Source: Pseudomonadota bacterium (GTDB lineage Bacteria > Pseudomonadota > Gammaproteobacteria > Xanthomonadales > Xanthomonadaceae). Taken from it: a stretch of DNA of 52,435 bases. The position numbers were made by a program, and so were the translations under genes. The notes under the pieces are model-generated. The model was not told where the DNA came from, did no database searches, and worked only from the letters and a program-made list of their open reading frames with translations. Below are positions 1 to 10,640 of the stretch, in pieces. Location of the stretch: positions 1 to 52,435 of the forward strand of contig JAFEBV010000018.1 of the NCBI GenBank assembly GCA_018242485.1, read 5' to 3'. The first letter of the stretch is position 1; every line of letters begins with the position of its first letter.

Positions 1-1
1 G

Positions 2-3064
<3,063 letters not shown>

Positions 3065-3581
3065 AAAATCCAGATTTCAGGGAAACCCAGTTTGCAGGCA
3101 AATCCGGATTTGCTCGTCATTCCGGGGCCGCCGCGGCTGTTTGCGGCGGAACCCGGAATCCAGTGCCTTTGCGCGGCGACAGGTCGTTGCAAAGACGTTG
3201 GATGATTCGCTTCACTGTGCCGATCGGGAACGGCCTGTGACCGTTCTGACTCCATCGTTCTCACGTCGAAGGTAACAAAGACGCTGGATTCCGGGTTCTG
3301 TCCGCAGAAAGCGCGGACAGCCCCGGAATGACGATTTCGTGGGCATATTCCTCCATCGTTTCTGGATTGACGGAATTGCATGAACGTTTTCACGATTCCC
3401 GTGGTTTCTGGATTGATGGAATCGCATGAAATGATTTTCACGATTTCCGTGTTCGATGTGCCGATGGAATTGCGCATCGAGCCGGGATTCCATGACCTGC
3501 CATACCGCCCCCACTGCCGCCGCACAGGCCGTCATCGGCGGTATGCTTGGCGTTTCCGCCCGCCACGCACAGGACTCTGCC
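3065..3581. repeat. Gene-free repeat-rich spacer
   Basis: No credible gene lies between lhr and the DUF885 gene. The spacer holds two facing copies of a hairpin repeat (CGTCATTCCGGG...CCCGGAATCCAGTG at 3115-3165 and its reverse at 3284-3333). It also holds a tandem duplication of about 47 bp (3358-3403 and 3404-3451, both GTTTCTGGATTGA(C/T)GGAAT...TTCACGATT(C/T)CCGTG). Short frames that cross it have no recognisable similarity. Confidence 0.7.
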
Positions 3582-5408
3582 ATGCGCATGACTTCGCTCG
3601 CCGCGTTCACGATCAGCTTCTGCCTCGCCATCGGCGCGGCCGCCGCCACCGCCGGCACGCCCACGCTGGTGGCGGCCGACGCCGCGACCGCCGCAGCGGC
3701 ACCGGCGAACAGCACGACCGATGCGAAGTTCACCGATCTGGCCAAGCGCTGGCTCGACGGATCGATGCGGCTGTCGCCGATCGGCGCGACCCAGACCGGC
3801 GACCATCGCTTCGATGCCGACATCGACGACCTCAGCGCCGCCGGCCGCGCGAAGTCGCTGGCGTTCTCCAAACAGATGCTTTCCGAACTGGACGCCATCG
3901 ATGCCAGCAAGCTCTCGCGCGAGAACCAGGTCGATGCGGCCCTGCTGCGCAACCAGTTGCACTACGACGTGTGGAATGCCGAGCGCTTCCAGGCCTGGGC
4001 CTGGGATCCGACCCTGTACACCGGCGTGCAGGGCGGCGCGATCTACACCCTGATGGCGCGCGATTTCGCGCCGCTGCCCGAGCGCCTGCGCAGCGCCACC
4101 GCGCGCATCGAGAAACTGCCGGCATTGTTCACGCAGATGCGCGAGAACCTCGATCCGGCGCGGGTGCCGCTGATCTTCGCGCAGACCGCGTCGAAACAGA
4201 ACCACGGCGTGCTCGACATCATCGACGGCATGATCGTGCCCGGTGAGAAGGATCTGCCCGCCGCCGACCGCGCCCGCCTCGACGCGGCCATCGCCAACCT
4301 GCGCAAGGTCGTCGCCGACCAGCAGACGTGGATCGACAAGACCCTCGTGCCCAATGCCAAGGGCAACTTCCGCATCGGCAAGGAACTGTTCGACGAGAAG
4401 CTGCACTTCGCGCTGGATTCCAGCCTGAGCCGCGAGGAGATCCGCAAGCGCGCGCAAGCCGAGATCGTCAAGACCCGCGAGCAAATGTACGCCATCGCCC
4501 GCGGCGTGCTCCAGGGCAAGCCCGGCGCACCGGCCACGCCCGAACATCCCACGCCAGACCAGCAGCAGGCCGCGATCCAGTACGCGCTGGACATGGCCGC
4601 CGCCGAGCGCCCGGCACGCGATCAGGTAGTCGCAACCGCCAAGGCCGAACTGGCCAAGGCCACCGATTTCGTGCGCGCGCACGACCTCATCACCCTGCCC
4701 AACTCGCCGGTGCAGGTGATCCTGATGCCGGAGTTCCAGCGCGGCGTGGCGGTGGCCTACTGCGACTCGCCCGGCCCGCTGGACAAGAATCTCGCCACCT
4801 TCTACGCGGTCTCGCCGATCCCCGACGACTGGAAGCCCGAACAGGTCACCTCCTTCCTCAAGGAATACAACACCCGCGCGATCGCCGAACTGGGCGTGCA
4901 CGAGGCCATGCCGGGCCATTACGTGCAACTGTGGCATTCCAACCAGTTCCCATCCATCGTGCGCGCAGTACTCGGATCGGGCAGCTTCATCGAAGGCTGG
5001 GCGGTCTATGCCGAACACATGATGGCCGAGCAAGGTTTCCTCGATCACGATCCGCTCTACCGTCTGGTGCAACTCAAGTGGTACCTGCGCGCGACCGCCA
5101 ATGCCCTCCTCGACCAGGGCATCCACGTCGACGGCATGACCCGCGAACAGGCGATGGATCTGATGACCAAAACCGCCTTCCAGGAACAGAGCGAGGCCGC
5201 CGGCAAGTGGGTGCGCGCGCAGCTCAGCTCGGCGCAGTTGTCGACCTATTTCGTCGGCGTGCAGGAGCATTTCGACCTGCTGCGCGAGGCACACGAGAAG
5301 TGGGGCAAGAGCTTCAACCTCAAGCGCTACCACGACACCGTGACCTCGTTCGGCTCGCCCCCCGCGCGCTATGTGGGTGAACTGATGTTCGACCAGCCGA
5401 TCAAGTAA
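3582..5408 (+). CDS. DUF885 family secreted metallopeptidase-like protein
   Basis: The protein has 608 residues with an N-terminal signal peptide (MRMTSLAAF, then a hydrophobic stretch ending in an Ala-rich region near residue 25), so export to the periplasm is likely. The frame is open upstream to 3456, but the ATG at 3582 puts the signal peptide at the N-terminus and is preferred. The signature HEAMPGHY at about residues 440-447 is the HExxPGH motif characteristic of DUF885. It resembles a zinc-peptidase HExxH helix with Glu about 25 residues further on (FIEGWAVYAEHMM). Family members are considered putative carboxypeptidase-like metalloproteins; the substrate is unknown. The gene stands alone between repeat-rich DNA and a toxin-antitoxin pair. 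Confidence 0.88.
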   Translation: MRMTSLAAFTISFCLAIGAAAATAGTPTLVAADAATAAAAPANSTTDAKFTDLAKRWLDGSMRLSPIGATQTGDHRFDADIDDLSAAGRAKSLAFSKQMLSELDAIDASKLSRENQVDAALLRNQLHYDVWNAERFQAWAWDPTLYTGVQGGAIYTLMARDFAPLPERLRSATARIEKLPALFTQMRENLDPARVPLIFAQTASKQNHGVLDIIDGMIVPGEKDLPAADRARLDAAIANLRKVVADQQTWIDKTLVPNAKGNFRIGKELFDEKLHFALDSSLSREEIRKRAQAEIVKTREQMYAIARGVLQGKPGAPATPEHPTPDQQQAAIQYALDMAAAERPARDQVVATAKAELAKATDFVRAHDLITLPNSPVQVILMPEFQRGVAVAYCDSPGPLDKNLATFYAVSPIPDDWKPEQVTSFLKEYNTRAIAELGVHEAMPGHYVQLWHSNQFPSIVRAVLGSGSFIEGWAVYAEHMMAEQGFLDHDPLYRLVQLKWYLRATANALLDQGIHVDGMTREQAMDLMTKTAFQEQSEAAGKWVRAQLSSAQLSTYFVGVQEHFDLLREAHEKWGKSFNLKRYHDTVTSFGSPPARYVGELMFDQPIK

Positions 5409-5409
5409 A

Positions 5410-5452
5410 TCGCCACCCAGCCCCAAACGGGTTCCGGGGCTGAGTGTGGCGG
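5410..5452 (+). terminator. Hairpin after the DUF885 gene
   Basis: Immediately after the stop, CGCCAC and CAGCCCC pair with GGGGCTG and GTGGCG around an 11-nt loop. There is no clear U-tract, so it may be an RNA-stabilising hairpin or a weak terminator. Confidence 0.5.
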
Positions 5453-5555
5453 TGACATCGGTATCGTGTCATCGCCGCAGCGATCGTTCCGACACTGGCC
5501 AATCACGACTGCACAACGTGAATGAGGGAGTGCTTGTCCACATGATGTGATCGTG

Positions 5556-5582
5556 GTATTACTCATTCCACGTTAGTAATAC
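5556..5582 (+). promoter_or_regulatory. Probable VapB operator palindrome
   Basis: GTATTAC (5556-5562) and GTAATAC (5576-5582) form a perfect 7-bp inverted repeat whose half-sites are centred 20 bp apart, about two helical turns. It ends 12 bp before the antitoxin ATG. AbrB-fold antitoxins usually repress their own operons through such palindromes. The role here is inferred from position and symmetry. Confidence 0.65.
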
Positions 5583-5594
5583 TTGCCGACCACC

Positions 5595-5828
5595 ATGGAC
5601 ACCACGCTGACGATCAAGGGTCAGGTCACCATCCCCAAGCGCCTGCGCGACGCACTGGATCTCGCGCCCGGCAGCCGCGTGCGTTTCACGATCAACCGCG
5701 AAGGCGAAATCGTCGTGCGCAAAGCCGGCAGCAGCCGCAAGCGTCCGGCCGATCGCTTCGCAAAGGCGCGCGGTTTGGCGCAGGTTCAATGGCGCACCGA
5801 CGCACTGATGGCACTGCTGCGCGACTGA
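5595..5828 (+). CDS. AbrB/SpoVT-fold antitoxin (VapB-like)
   Basis: This 77-residue protein begins with a swapped-hairpin AbrB domain (TLTIKGQVTIPKRLRDALDLAPGSRVRF, then EGEIVVRK). Its C-terminal part (about residues 50-77, ending WRTDALMALLRD) is the kind of tail that wraps the toxin. A TTG at 5583 would add four residues, but the ATG at 5595 starts directly at the conserved domain. The gene ends 6 bp before the PIN toxin gene, a standard toxin-antitoxin arrangement. A palindrome just upstream suggests autorepression. It is expected to neutralise the neighbouring PIN RNase and to bind the promoter as a complex. Confidence 0.85.
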   Translation: MDTTLTIKGQVTIPKRLRDALDLAPGSRVRFTINREGEIVVRKAGSSRKRPADRFAKARGLAQVQWRTDALMALLRD

Positions 5829-5834
5829 CGCGGC

Positions 5835-6242
5835 ATGCTGCTGGTCGATACCAACGTCTTGATCGACGTGCTGAGCGACGACCCGACGTGGGCCGACTGG
5901 TCGCTGGCGCAGTTGCGCACACAATCGCGACTGCACGAGTTGGCGATCAATCCGGTGATCTACGCCGAGCTGTCGTTGGCATTCGAGAGCGTGGAGGCTC
6001 TGGACGATGCCGTTGCCGGAATGGAATTGACGCTGGCGCATCTGTCGCGCCCTGCCTTGTTTCTCGCAGGCAAGGCGTTCGTACGCTATCGGCGGCAGGG
6101 CGGTTCGCGGCACAATGTGCTGGCGGATTTTTTCATCGGCGCGCACGCAGCCGTGGCTGGCTACGGCATCCTGACTCGCGACGTGCGTCGTTACAGGAAT
6201 TACTTCCCCACCGTTGAATTGATCGCACCGGAAACTGGTTGA
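5835..6242 (+). CDS. PIN-domain ribonuclease toxin (VapC-like)
   Basis: The 135-residue protein is a complete PIN domain. The first acidic residue is in LLVDTNVLIDVL (Asp5), followed by an acidic residue in the NPVIYAELSL helix, Asp in NVLADFFIGAHA (about 98) and Asp in LTRDVRRYRNYFP near the end. PIN toxins are Mg-dependent RNases, often acting on tRNA or rRNA. All expected acidic positions look intact, so the toxin is probably active. The gene starts 6 bp after the antitoxin stop and ends 3 bp before the ACMSD gene, so some read-through into the kynurenine genes is possible. Confidence 0.87.
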   Translation: MLLVDTNVLIDVLSDDPTWADWSLAQLRTQSRLHELAINPVIYAELSLAFESVEALDDAVAGMELTLAHLSRPALFLAGKAFVRYRRQGGSRHNVLADFFIGAHAAVAGYGILTRDVRRYRNYFPTVELIAPETG

Positions 6243-6245
6243 CCC

Positions 6246-7265
6246 ATGCTCAAGATCGACGTCCACGCCCACATCCTGCCGCGCGACTGGCCCGATCTCG
6301 CCGCCAAATACGGCGACGACCGCTTCGCGGTGATCCACCACACCGCCGACGGCCGCCATCGCATCTACAAGGACGGCAAGTTCTTTCGCGAGATCTTTCC
6401 CAAGACCTGGGACGCCGACGAGCGCATCGCCGACTACGCGCGCTTCGGCGTGCAGGTGCAGGTGATCTCCACGGTGCCGGTGATGTTCAGCTATTGGGCC
6501 AAGCCGCACCACGCGCTCGAATTGCATCAATCGTTGAACGACCACATGGCCGCGGTCTGTCGCGCGCATCCGCGGCACTACGCCGGCATCGGCACGGTGC
6601 CGCTGCAATCGCCGCGGCTGGCGATCCAGGAACTCGAACGCTGCATGGATCAGCTCGACCTGCAGGGCGTGCAGATCGGCAGCCATGTCAACGACTGGAA
6701 TCTCGACGCGCCGGAGTTGTTCGATTTCTTCCGCGCCGCGAGCGAACTTGGCGCAGCGATCCTCGTGCATCCCTGGGACATGATGGGCAAGGATTCGATG
6801 CCCAAATACTGGCTGCCGTGGCTGGTGGGCATGCCCGCCGAACAGGCGCGCGCGGCCTGCTGCCTGATCTTCGGCGGCGTGTTCGAACGCCTGCCCAAGC
6901 TCAAGGTGTGCTTCGCGCACGGCGGCGGCGCATTCCCCTACACCATCGGCCGCATCGAGCACGGATTCAAGATGCGCCCCGACCTCGTCGCCACCGACAA
7001 CCCGCGCAACCCGCGCGAATACCTGCACCGCGTGTTCTTCGATTCCTGGGTCGCCGACGACCGCGCCCTGCGTTATCTCATCGACACCGTCGGCATCGAG
7101 CGCGTGATGATGGGCACCGACTATCCCTTCCCGCTCGGCGAGCAGGAACCGGGCAGCTACATCGACGGTCTCGGGCTGGATGCGGCCGGGCAATCGCGGC
7201 TGTACCACGGCACGGCACTGGATTGGCTAGGCTTGTCGGCGGCGCGGTTCGAGGCACACGCATGA
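6246..7265 (+). CDS. 2-amino-3-carboxymuconate-6-semialdehyde decarboxylase (ACMSD)
   Basis: The 339-residue protein is an amidohydrolase-fold zinc decarboxylase of the ACMSD type, close to the usual family length. Metal ligands are visible: His7 and His9 (DVHAH), His175 (LVHPWDM), His225 (CFAHGGGAF) and Asp292 (GTDYPFPLG). The N-terminal MLKIDVHAHILP and the region TVPVMFSYWAKP are typical of the family. ACMSD removes CO2 from aminocarboxymuconate semialdehyde, steering tryptophan-derived carbon away from quinolinate/NAD toward catabolism. The genes downstream encode kynureninase and kynurenine 3-monooxygenase. 3-Hydroxyanthranilate dioxygenase, which makes the substrate, is not in the window. 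Confidence 0.92.
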   Translation: MLKIDVHAHILPRDWPDLAAKYGDDRFAVIHHTADGRHRIYKDGKFFREIFPKTWDADERIADYARFGVQVQVISTVPVMFSYWAKPHHALELHQSLNDHMAAVCRAHPRHYAGIGTVPLQSPRLAIQELERCMDQLDLQGVQIGSHVNDWNLDAPELFDFFRAASELGAAILVHPWDMMGKDSMPKYWLPWLVGMPAEQARAACCLIFGGVFERLPKLKVCFAHGGGAFPYTIGRIEHGFKMRPDLVATDNPRNPREYLHRVFFDSWVADDRALRYLIDTVGIERVMMGTDYPFPLGEQEPGSYIDGLGLDAAGQSRLYHGTALDWLGLSAARFEAHA

Positions 7266-7293
7266 GTGGGTTGTGGACGACAGCAACCTCCAG

Positions 7294-7370
7294 GCTGTCA
7301 CCCCTGCGAATGCAGGGGGCCAGTGCCTTTCATTCAAGCCCTTGGATTCCTGCTTCCGCAGGAACGACGA
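7294..7370. repeat. Paired hairpin repeats before kynU
   Basis: Two facing copies of the hairpin family occur between the ACMSD gene and kynU: TGTCACCCCTGCGAATGCAG.. at about 7296-7325 and its reverse TTGGATTCCTGCTTCCGCAG.. at 7342-7369. The pair ends 11 bp before the kynU start and may shape mRNA stability within the operon. Confidence 0.6.
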
Positions 7371-7380
7371 GCGAGAATCC

Positions 7381-8685
7381 ATGACCATCCCCCACTTCCC
7401 CCTCGTCGCTTCCGAAGCCGATGCGCGCGCGCGCGACGCCGCCGACCCGCTGCGCGGCTTCCGCGACGAGTTCCTGATCCCGCCGACGACCGACCCGTCG
7501 CTCGGCGATGCGCATCAGCTGTATTTCACCGGCAACTCGCTGGGCCTGCAGCCGCGCGCCGTGCGCGAGGCCTTGTTGATCGAGCTGGACGACTGGGCTC
7601 GGCTGGGCGTGGAGGCGCACTTCCACGGCCGCCATCCGTGGATGCCTTACCACACCGAGGTGCGCGAGCATCTGGCGGAAATCGCCGGCGCGCTGCCGTC
7701 GGAAGTGGTGGCGATGAACTCGCTGACCACCAACCTGCATCTGATGATGGTGAGCTTTTATCGCCCGACGCCGAAGCGACACGCGATCCTGATCGAGGCC
7801 GGCAGTTTTCCGTCCGATCATCATGCGGTCGCATCGCAGATCCGCTTCCACGGCTTCGATCCGGCCACGGCATTGATCGAGGTCGAAGGCGATCCCGATA
7901 CCGGCCTGATCGGCAGCGAGCGCATCGAGCGCGCACTCGCCGAGTATGGCTCGAAGATCGCGCTGGTGCTGTGGCCGGGCGTGCAATACCGCACCGGCGA
8001 GGCATTCGACCTGAAGGAAGTCGCACGACTCGCACATGCGCACGGCTGCATGGTCGGCTTCGACCTCGCCCACGCCGCCGGCAATCTGCCGCTGGCGCTG
8101 CACGATGCCGATGCCGACTTCGCGGCATGGTGCAGCTATAAATATCTCAATGCAGGGCCGGGCGCGATCGCCGGCTGCTTCGTGCACGAGCGCCACGCGC
8201 GCACGGATCGCCCGCGCTTCGCCGGCTGGTGGGGCCACGATCAACGCACCCGCTTCAAGATGGAGCCGGAGTTCGTGCCCACCCCCGGAGCGGACGGCTG
8301 GCAACTCAGCAATCCGCCGATCATGGCGCTGGCACCGCTGCGCGCGTCGCTGGAAGTGTTCCATCGCGCTGGCATGGATCGGCTGCGCGCGAAATCGGTG
8401 GAACTGACGGCCTACCTCGAAGCCTTGATTCGCACGCGACTGCATGGCGTCATCGACATCGCGACGCCCACCGATCCCGCACGCCGCGGTTGCCAGCTCA
8501 GCCTGCGCGTGGTCGGCGGTCGCGCGCGTGGTCGCGCCCTGTTCGAGCACCTGCTCGTGCGCGGCATCATCGGCGACTGGCGCGAACCCGACGTGATCCG
8601 CGTCGCACCCACGCCGCTGTACAACCGTTACATCGACGCATGGAAACTGGTCGAGGCGATCGCGGGGTGGCGGGCTGCAACCTGA
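7381..8685 (+). CDS. kynU: Kynureninase
   Basis: The 434-residue protein is a fold-type I PLP enzyme. Landmarks are YFTGNSLGLQPRAV near residue 50, the phosphate-binding MNSLTTNLH, GFDLAHAAGNLPL, and the PLP lysine Lys254 in CSYKYLNAGPG. It hydrolyses kynurenine or 3-hydroxykynurenine to (3-hydroxy)anthranilate and alanine. The frame opens at 7273, but the first 36 codons are repeat DNA, so the ATG at 7381 (MTIPHFPLV) is the likely start. It lies between the ACMSD gene and kmo on the same strand, although repeats and a GIY-YIG gene separate it from kmo. Confidence 0.95.
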   Translation: MTIPHFPLVASEADARARDAADPLRGFRDEFLIPPTTDPSLGDAHQLYFTGNSLGLQPRAVREALLIELDDWARLGVEAHFHGRHPWMPYHTEVREHLAEIAGALPSEVVAMNSLTTNLHLMMVSFYRPTPKRHAILIEAGSFPSDHHAVASQIRFHGFDPATALIEVEGDPDTGLIGSERIERALAEYGSKIALVLWPGVQYRTGEAFDLKEVARLAHAHGCMVGFDLAHAAGNLPLALHDADADFAAWCSYKYLNAGPGAIAGCFVHERHARTDRPRFAGWWGHDQRTRFKMEPEFVPTPGADGWQLSNPPIMALAPLRASLEVFHRAGMDRLRAKSVELTAYLEALIRTRLHGVIDIATPTDPARRGCQLSLRVVGGRARGRALFEHLLVRGIIGDWREPDVIRVAPTPLYNRYIDAWKLVEAIAGWRAAT

Positions 8686-8725
8686 CCCCGGCAAAACCCT
8701 CACCATCGCCGGTGCCGGCCTCGCC

Positions 8726-8880
8726 GTCATCCCTGCGAAAGCAGGGATCCCGTGACTTCCGCGCATGGACAGGTAATCCTGCATCAATATTTTTCAAGAG
8801 GTCGAAGGTAGCGCGATGGTGCAACCTGATCAGCACATTGCCTTTGCCGTCATCCCTGCGAAAGCAGGGATCCAGTGACT
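8726..8880 (+). repeat. Two direct hairpin repeats upstream of the GIY-YIG gene
   Basis: GTCATCCCTGCGAAAGCAGG...GTGAC is present at 8726-8756 and again at 8849-8880. Each forms an ATCCCTGC/GCAGGGAT stem around a GAAA loop. The second copy ends 7 bp before the GIY-YIG ATG. A third copy in opposite orientation lies at 9222-9248, after the gene. Confidence 0.8.
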
Positions 8881-8887
8881 CTCACGC

Positions 8888-9181
8888 ATGGAAAAGCATC
8901 CTTGCGTCTATATCCTTGCCAGTGATCGAAATGGCACGCTGTATGTCGGCGTCACCAGCAACCTCGTCCAACGCATCTGGCAGCATCGCGAGCACTTGGC
9001 CGAGGGCTTCACGAAACGATATGGCGTCGACCATCTGGTCTGGTACGAACAGCACGAATCCATGGAATCGGCCATCATCAGGGAAAAGCAGATCAAGGCA
9101 TGGAAGCGGCAATGGAAATTGGATCTGATCGAGTCGGTGAATCCGTATTGGAACGATTTGTGGGAACAGATCATTCCGTGA
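8888..9181 (+). CDS. Small GIY-YIG nuclease-family protein
   Basis: The 97-residue protein is a single GIY-YIG domain of the YhbQ/UPF0213-like type. It has CVYILAS (GIY equivalent), GTLYVGVT (YIG equivalent), the conserved Arg in LVQRIWQH, and the Glu in AIIREKQIKAWKR, so the catalytic set looks complete. These small proteins are thought to cut DNA, but specificity is generally unknown. The gene is squeezed between kynU and kmo. It starts 7 bp after one copy of a hairpin repeat and is followed 40 bp downstream by an inverted copy, which suggests it moved in together with the repeats. Confidence 0.88.
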   Translation: MEKHPCVYILASDRNGTLYVGVTSNLVQRIWQHREHLAEGFTKRYGVDHLVWYEQHESMESAIIREKQIKAWKRQWKLDLIESVNPYWNDLWEQIIP

Positions 9182-9221
9182 TTACACAGCTCTGATGAGT
9201 GAAAGTGGCCACTACGACCCT

Positions 9222-9248
9222 AGATTCCTGCTTTCGCAGGAATGACGA
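9222..9248 (-). repeat. Inverted hairpin repeat downstream of the GIY-YIG gene
   Basis: GATTCCTGCTTTCGCAGGAA followed by TGACGAG is the reverse complement of the copies at 8726 and 8849, so the GIY-YIG gene is bracketed by facing repeats. It ends 9 bp before the kmo start. Confidence 0.75.
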
Positions 9249-9257
9249 GCTAAAACC

Positions 9258-10634
9258 TTGAAGCCTGACAATAGCCAGACCATCACCATCGCCGGCGCCG
9301 GCCTCGCCGGTGCTTTGCTCGCCACCTTGCTGGCGCGCGCGGGCTGGCAGGTCGAACTCTTCGAAAAGCGCGCCGACCCGCGCGAGGTCGGCTACGAGGG
9401 CGGGCGTTCGATCAACCTCGCGCTGGCCGAACGCGGCCTGCATGCATTGCGGCAAGCGGGTTTGCACGAAGCAGTGCTGACGCAGGCGGTGATGATGCGC
9501 GGGCGCATGGTGCATTTCGCCGACGGCAAGACGGCGCTGCAACGCTATGGCAAGGACGACAGCGAGGTGATCTGGTCGGTGCATCGCGGGCGCCTGAACC
9601 TGCTGCTGCTGGATGCGGCGCAGGCTGCCGGTGCGAAGCTGCATTTCCATGCACGGCTGGATCGGGTGGATTTCGCTGCACGCACCGCGCACTTCGTCGA
9701 TGAGCGCGACGGCAGCACCCGCGAGCATCGCTTCGAGGTGCTGATCGGTGCCGATGGCGCGGGTTCGGCGCTGCGCGGCGCGATGAACACGCTCACGCCC
9801 TTGGGCGAACGCTTCGAATCGTTGGGTCACGGTTACAAGGAACTGGAGATACCGCCCGCGGCCGACGACGGCTTCCGCATCGAGCCCAACGCGCTGCACA
9901 TCTGGCCGCGCGGCCGTTACATGTGCATCGCGCTACCGAACACCGAACGCACTTTCACCGTCACCCTGTTCCTGCCGCAGAAGGCCAGCGACGGCGTGCC
10001 GGGATTCGACGCCCTGCCAGATGCCGTCGCGGCGCGCGCTTTGTTCGAACGCGATTTCCCAGATGCGCTGGCGAATATTCCGGATTTCGACGCCGATTGG
10101 TCGGCGCATCCGGTCGGCCAACTGGCGACGTTGTACCTCGACCGTTGGCATCTGGATGGCCGCGCCGTGCTGCTGGGCGATGCCGCACACGCGATGGTGC
10201 CCTTCCACGGCCAGGGCATGAATTGCGCCTTCGAGGACTGCGTCGCGCTGGCACGGCATATCCACGCTGCCGACGATTTCAACGCCGCCTTCGCCGCCTT
10301 CGAAGCCGAGCGCTTGCCCAATGCACGCGCAATCCAGCAGATGGCGCTGGAAAATTATCTGGAGATGCGCGACCGCGTGGACGATGCGGATTTCCTGCTG
10401 CAACGCGAACTCGAGCGCCTGCTGGCGCAGCGCCACCCCGAGCGCTTCGTGGCGCGCTACACGATGGTCTCATTTCGGCGCGTGCCGTATGCCACCGCGT
10501 TCGAGCGTGGCCGGATCCAGCGCGAGTTGCTGATCGAAGCCACACGGGGATGTTCGCACATCGAGGATGTCGATCTGGCTGCCGCCGATGCGATGGTGCT
10601 GGCAAGGCTTGAGCCGCTGCATGATTCGGCCTGA
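9258..10634 (+). CDS. kmo: Kynurenine 3-monooxygenase
   Basis: The 458-residue protein is an FAD-dependent aromatic hydroxylase. The dinucleotide motif GAGLAG lies at residues 13-18. It is followed by the KMO-typical GYEGGRSINLALAERGLHAL, the mid motif IGADGAGSALR, and the second FAD motif GDAAHAMVPFHGQGMNCAFED near residue 310. It converts kynurenine to 3-hydroxykynurenine using NADPH and oxygen, the step before kynureninase. The start appears to be the TTG at 9258, because no in-frame ATG precedes the FAD motif. The gene follows a repeat and ends 6 bp before the exonuclease I gene, suggesting one transcript. Confidence 0.94.
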   Translation: MKPDNSQTITIAGAGLAGALLATLLARAGWQVELFEKRADPREVGYEGGRSINLALAERGLHALRQAGLHEAVLTQAVMMRGRMVHFADGKTALQRYGKDDSEVIWSVHRGRLNLLLLDAAQAAGAKLHFHARLDRVDFAARTAHFVDERDGSTREHRFEVLIGADGAGSALRGAMNTLTPLGERFESLGHGYKELEIPPAADDGFRIEPNALHIWPRGRYMCIALPNTERTFTVTLFLPQKASDGVPGFDALPDAVAARALFERDFPDALANIPDFDADWSAHPVGQLATLYLDRWHLDGRAVLLGDAAHAMVPFHGQGMNCAFEDCVALARHIHAADDFNAAFAAFEAERLPNARAIQQMALENYLEMRDRVDDADFLLQRELERLLAQRHPERFVARYTMVSFRRVPYATAFERGRIQRELLIEATRGCSHIEDVDLAAADAMVLARLEPLHDSA

Positions 10635-10640
10635 CGATCC

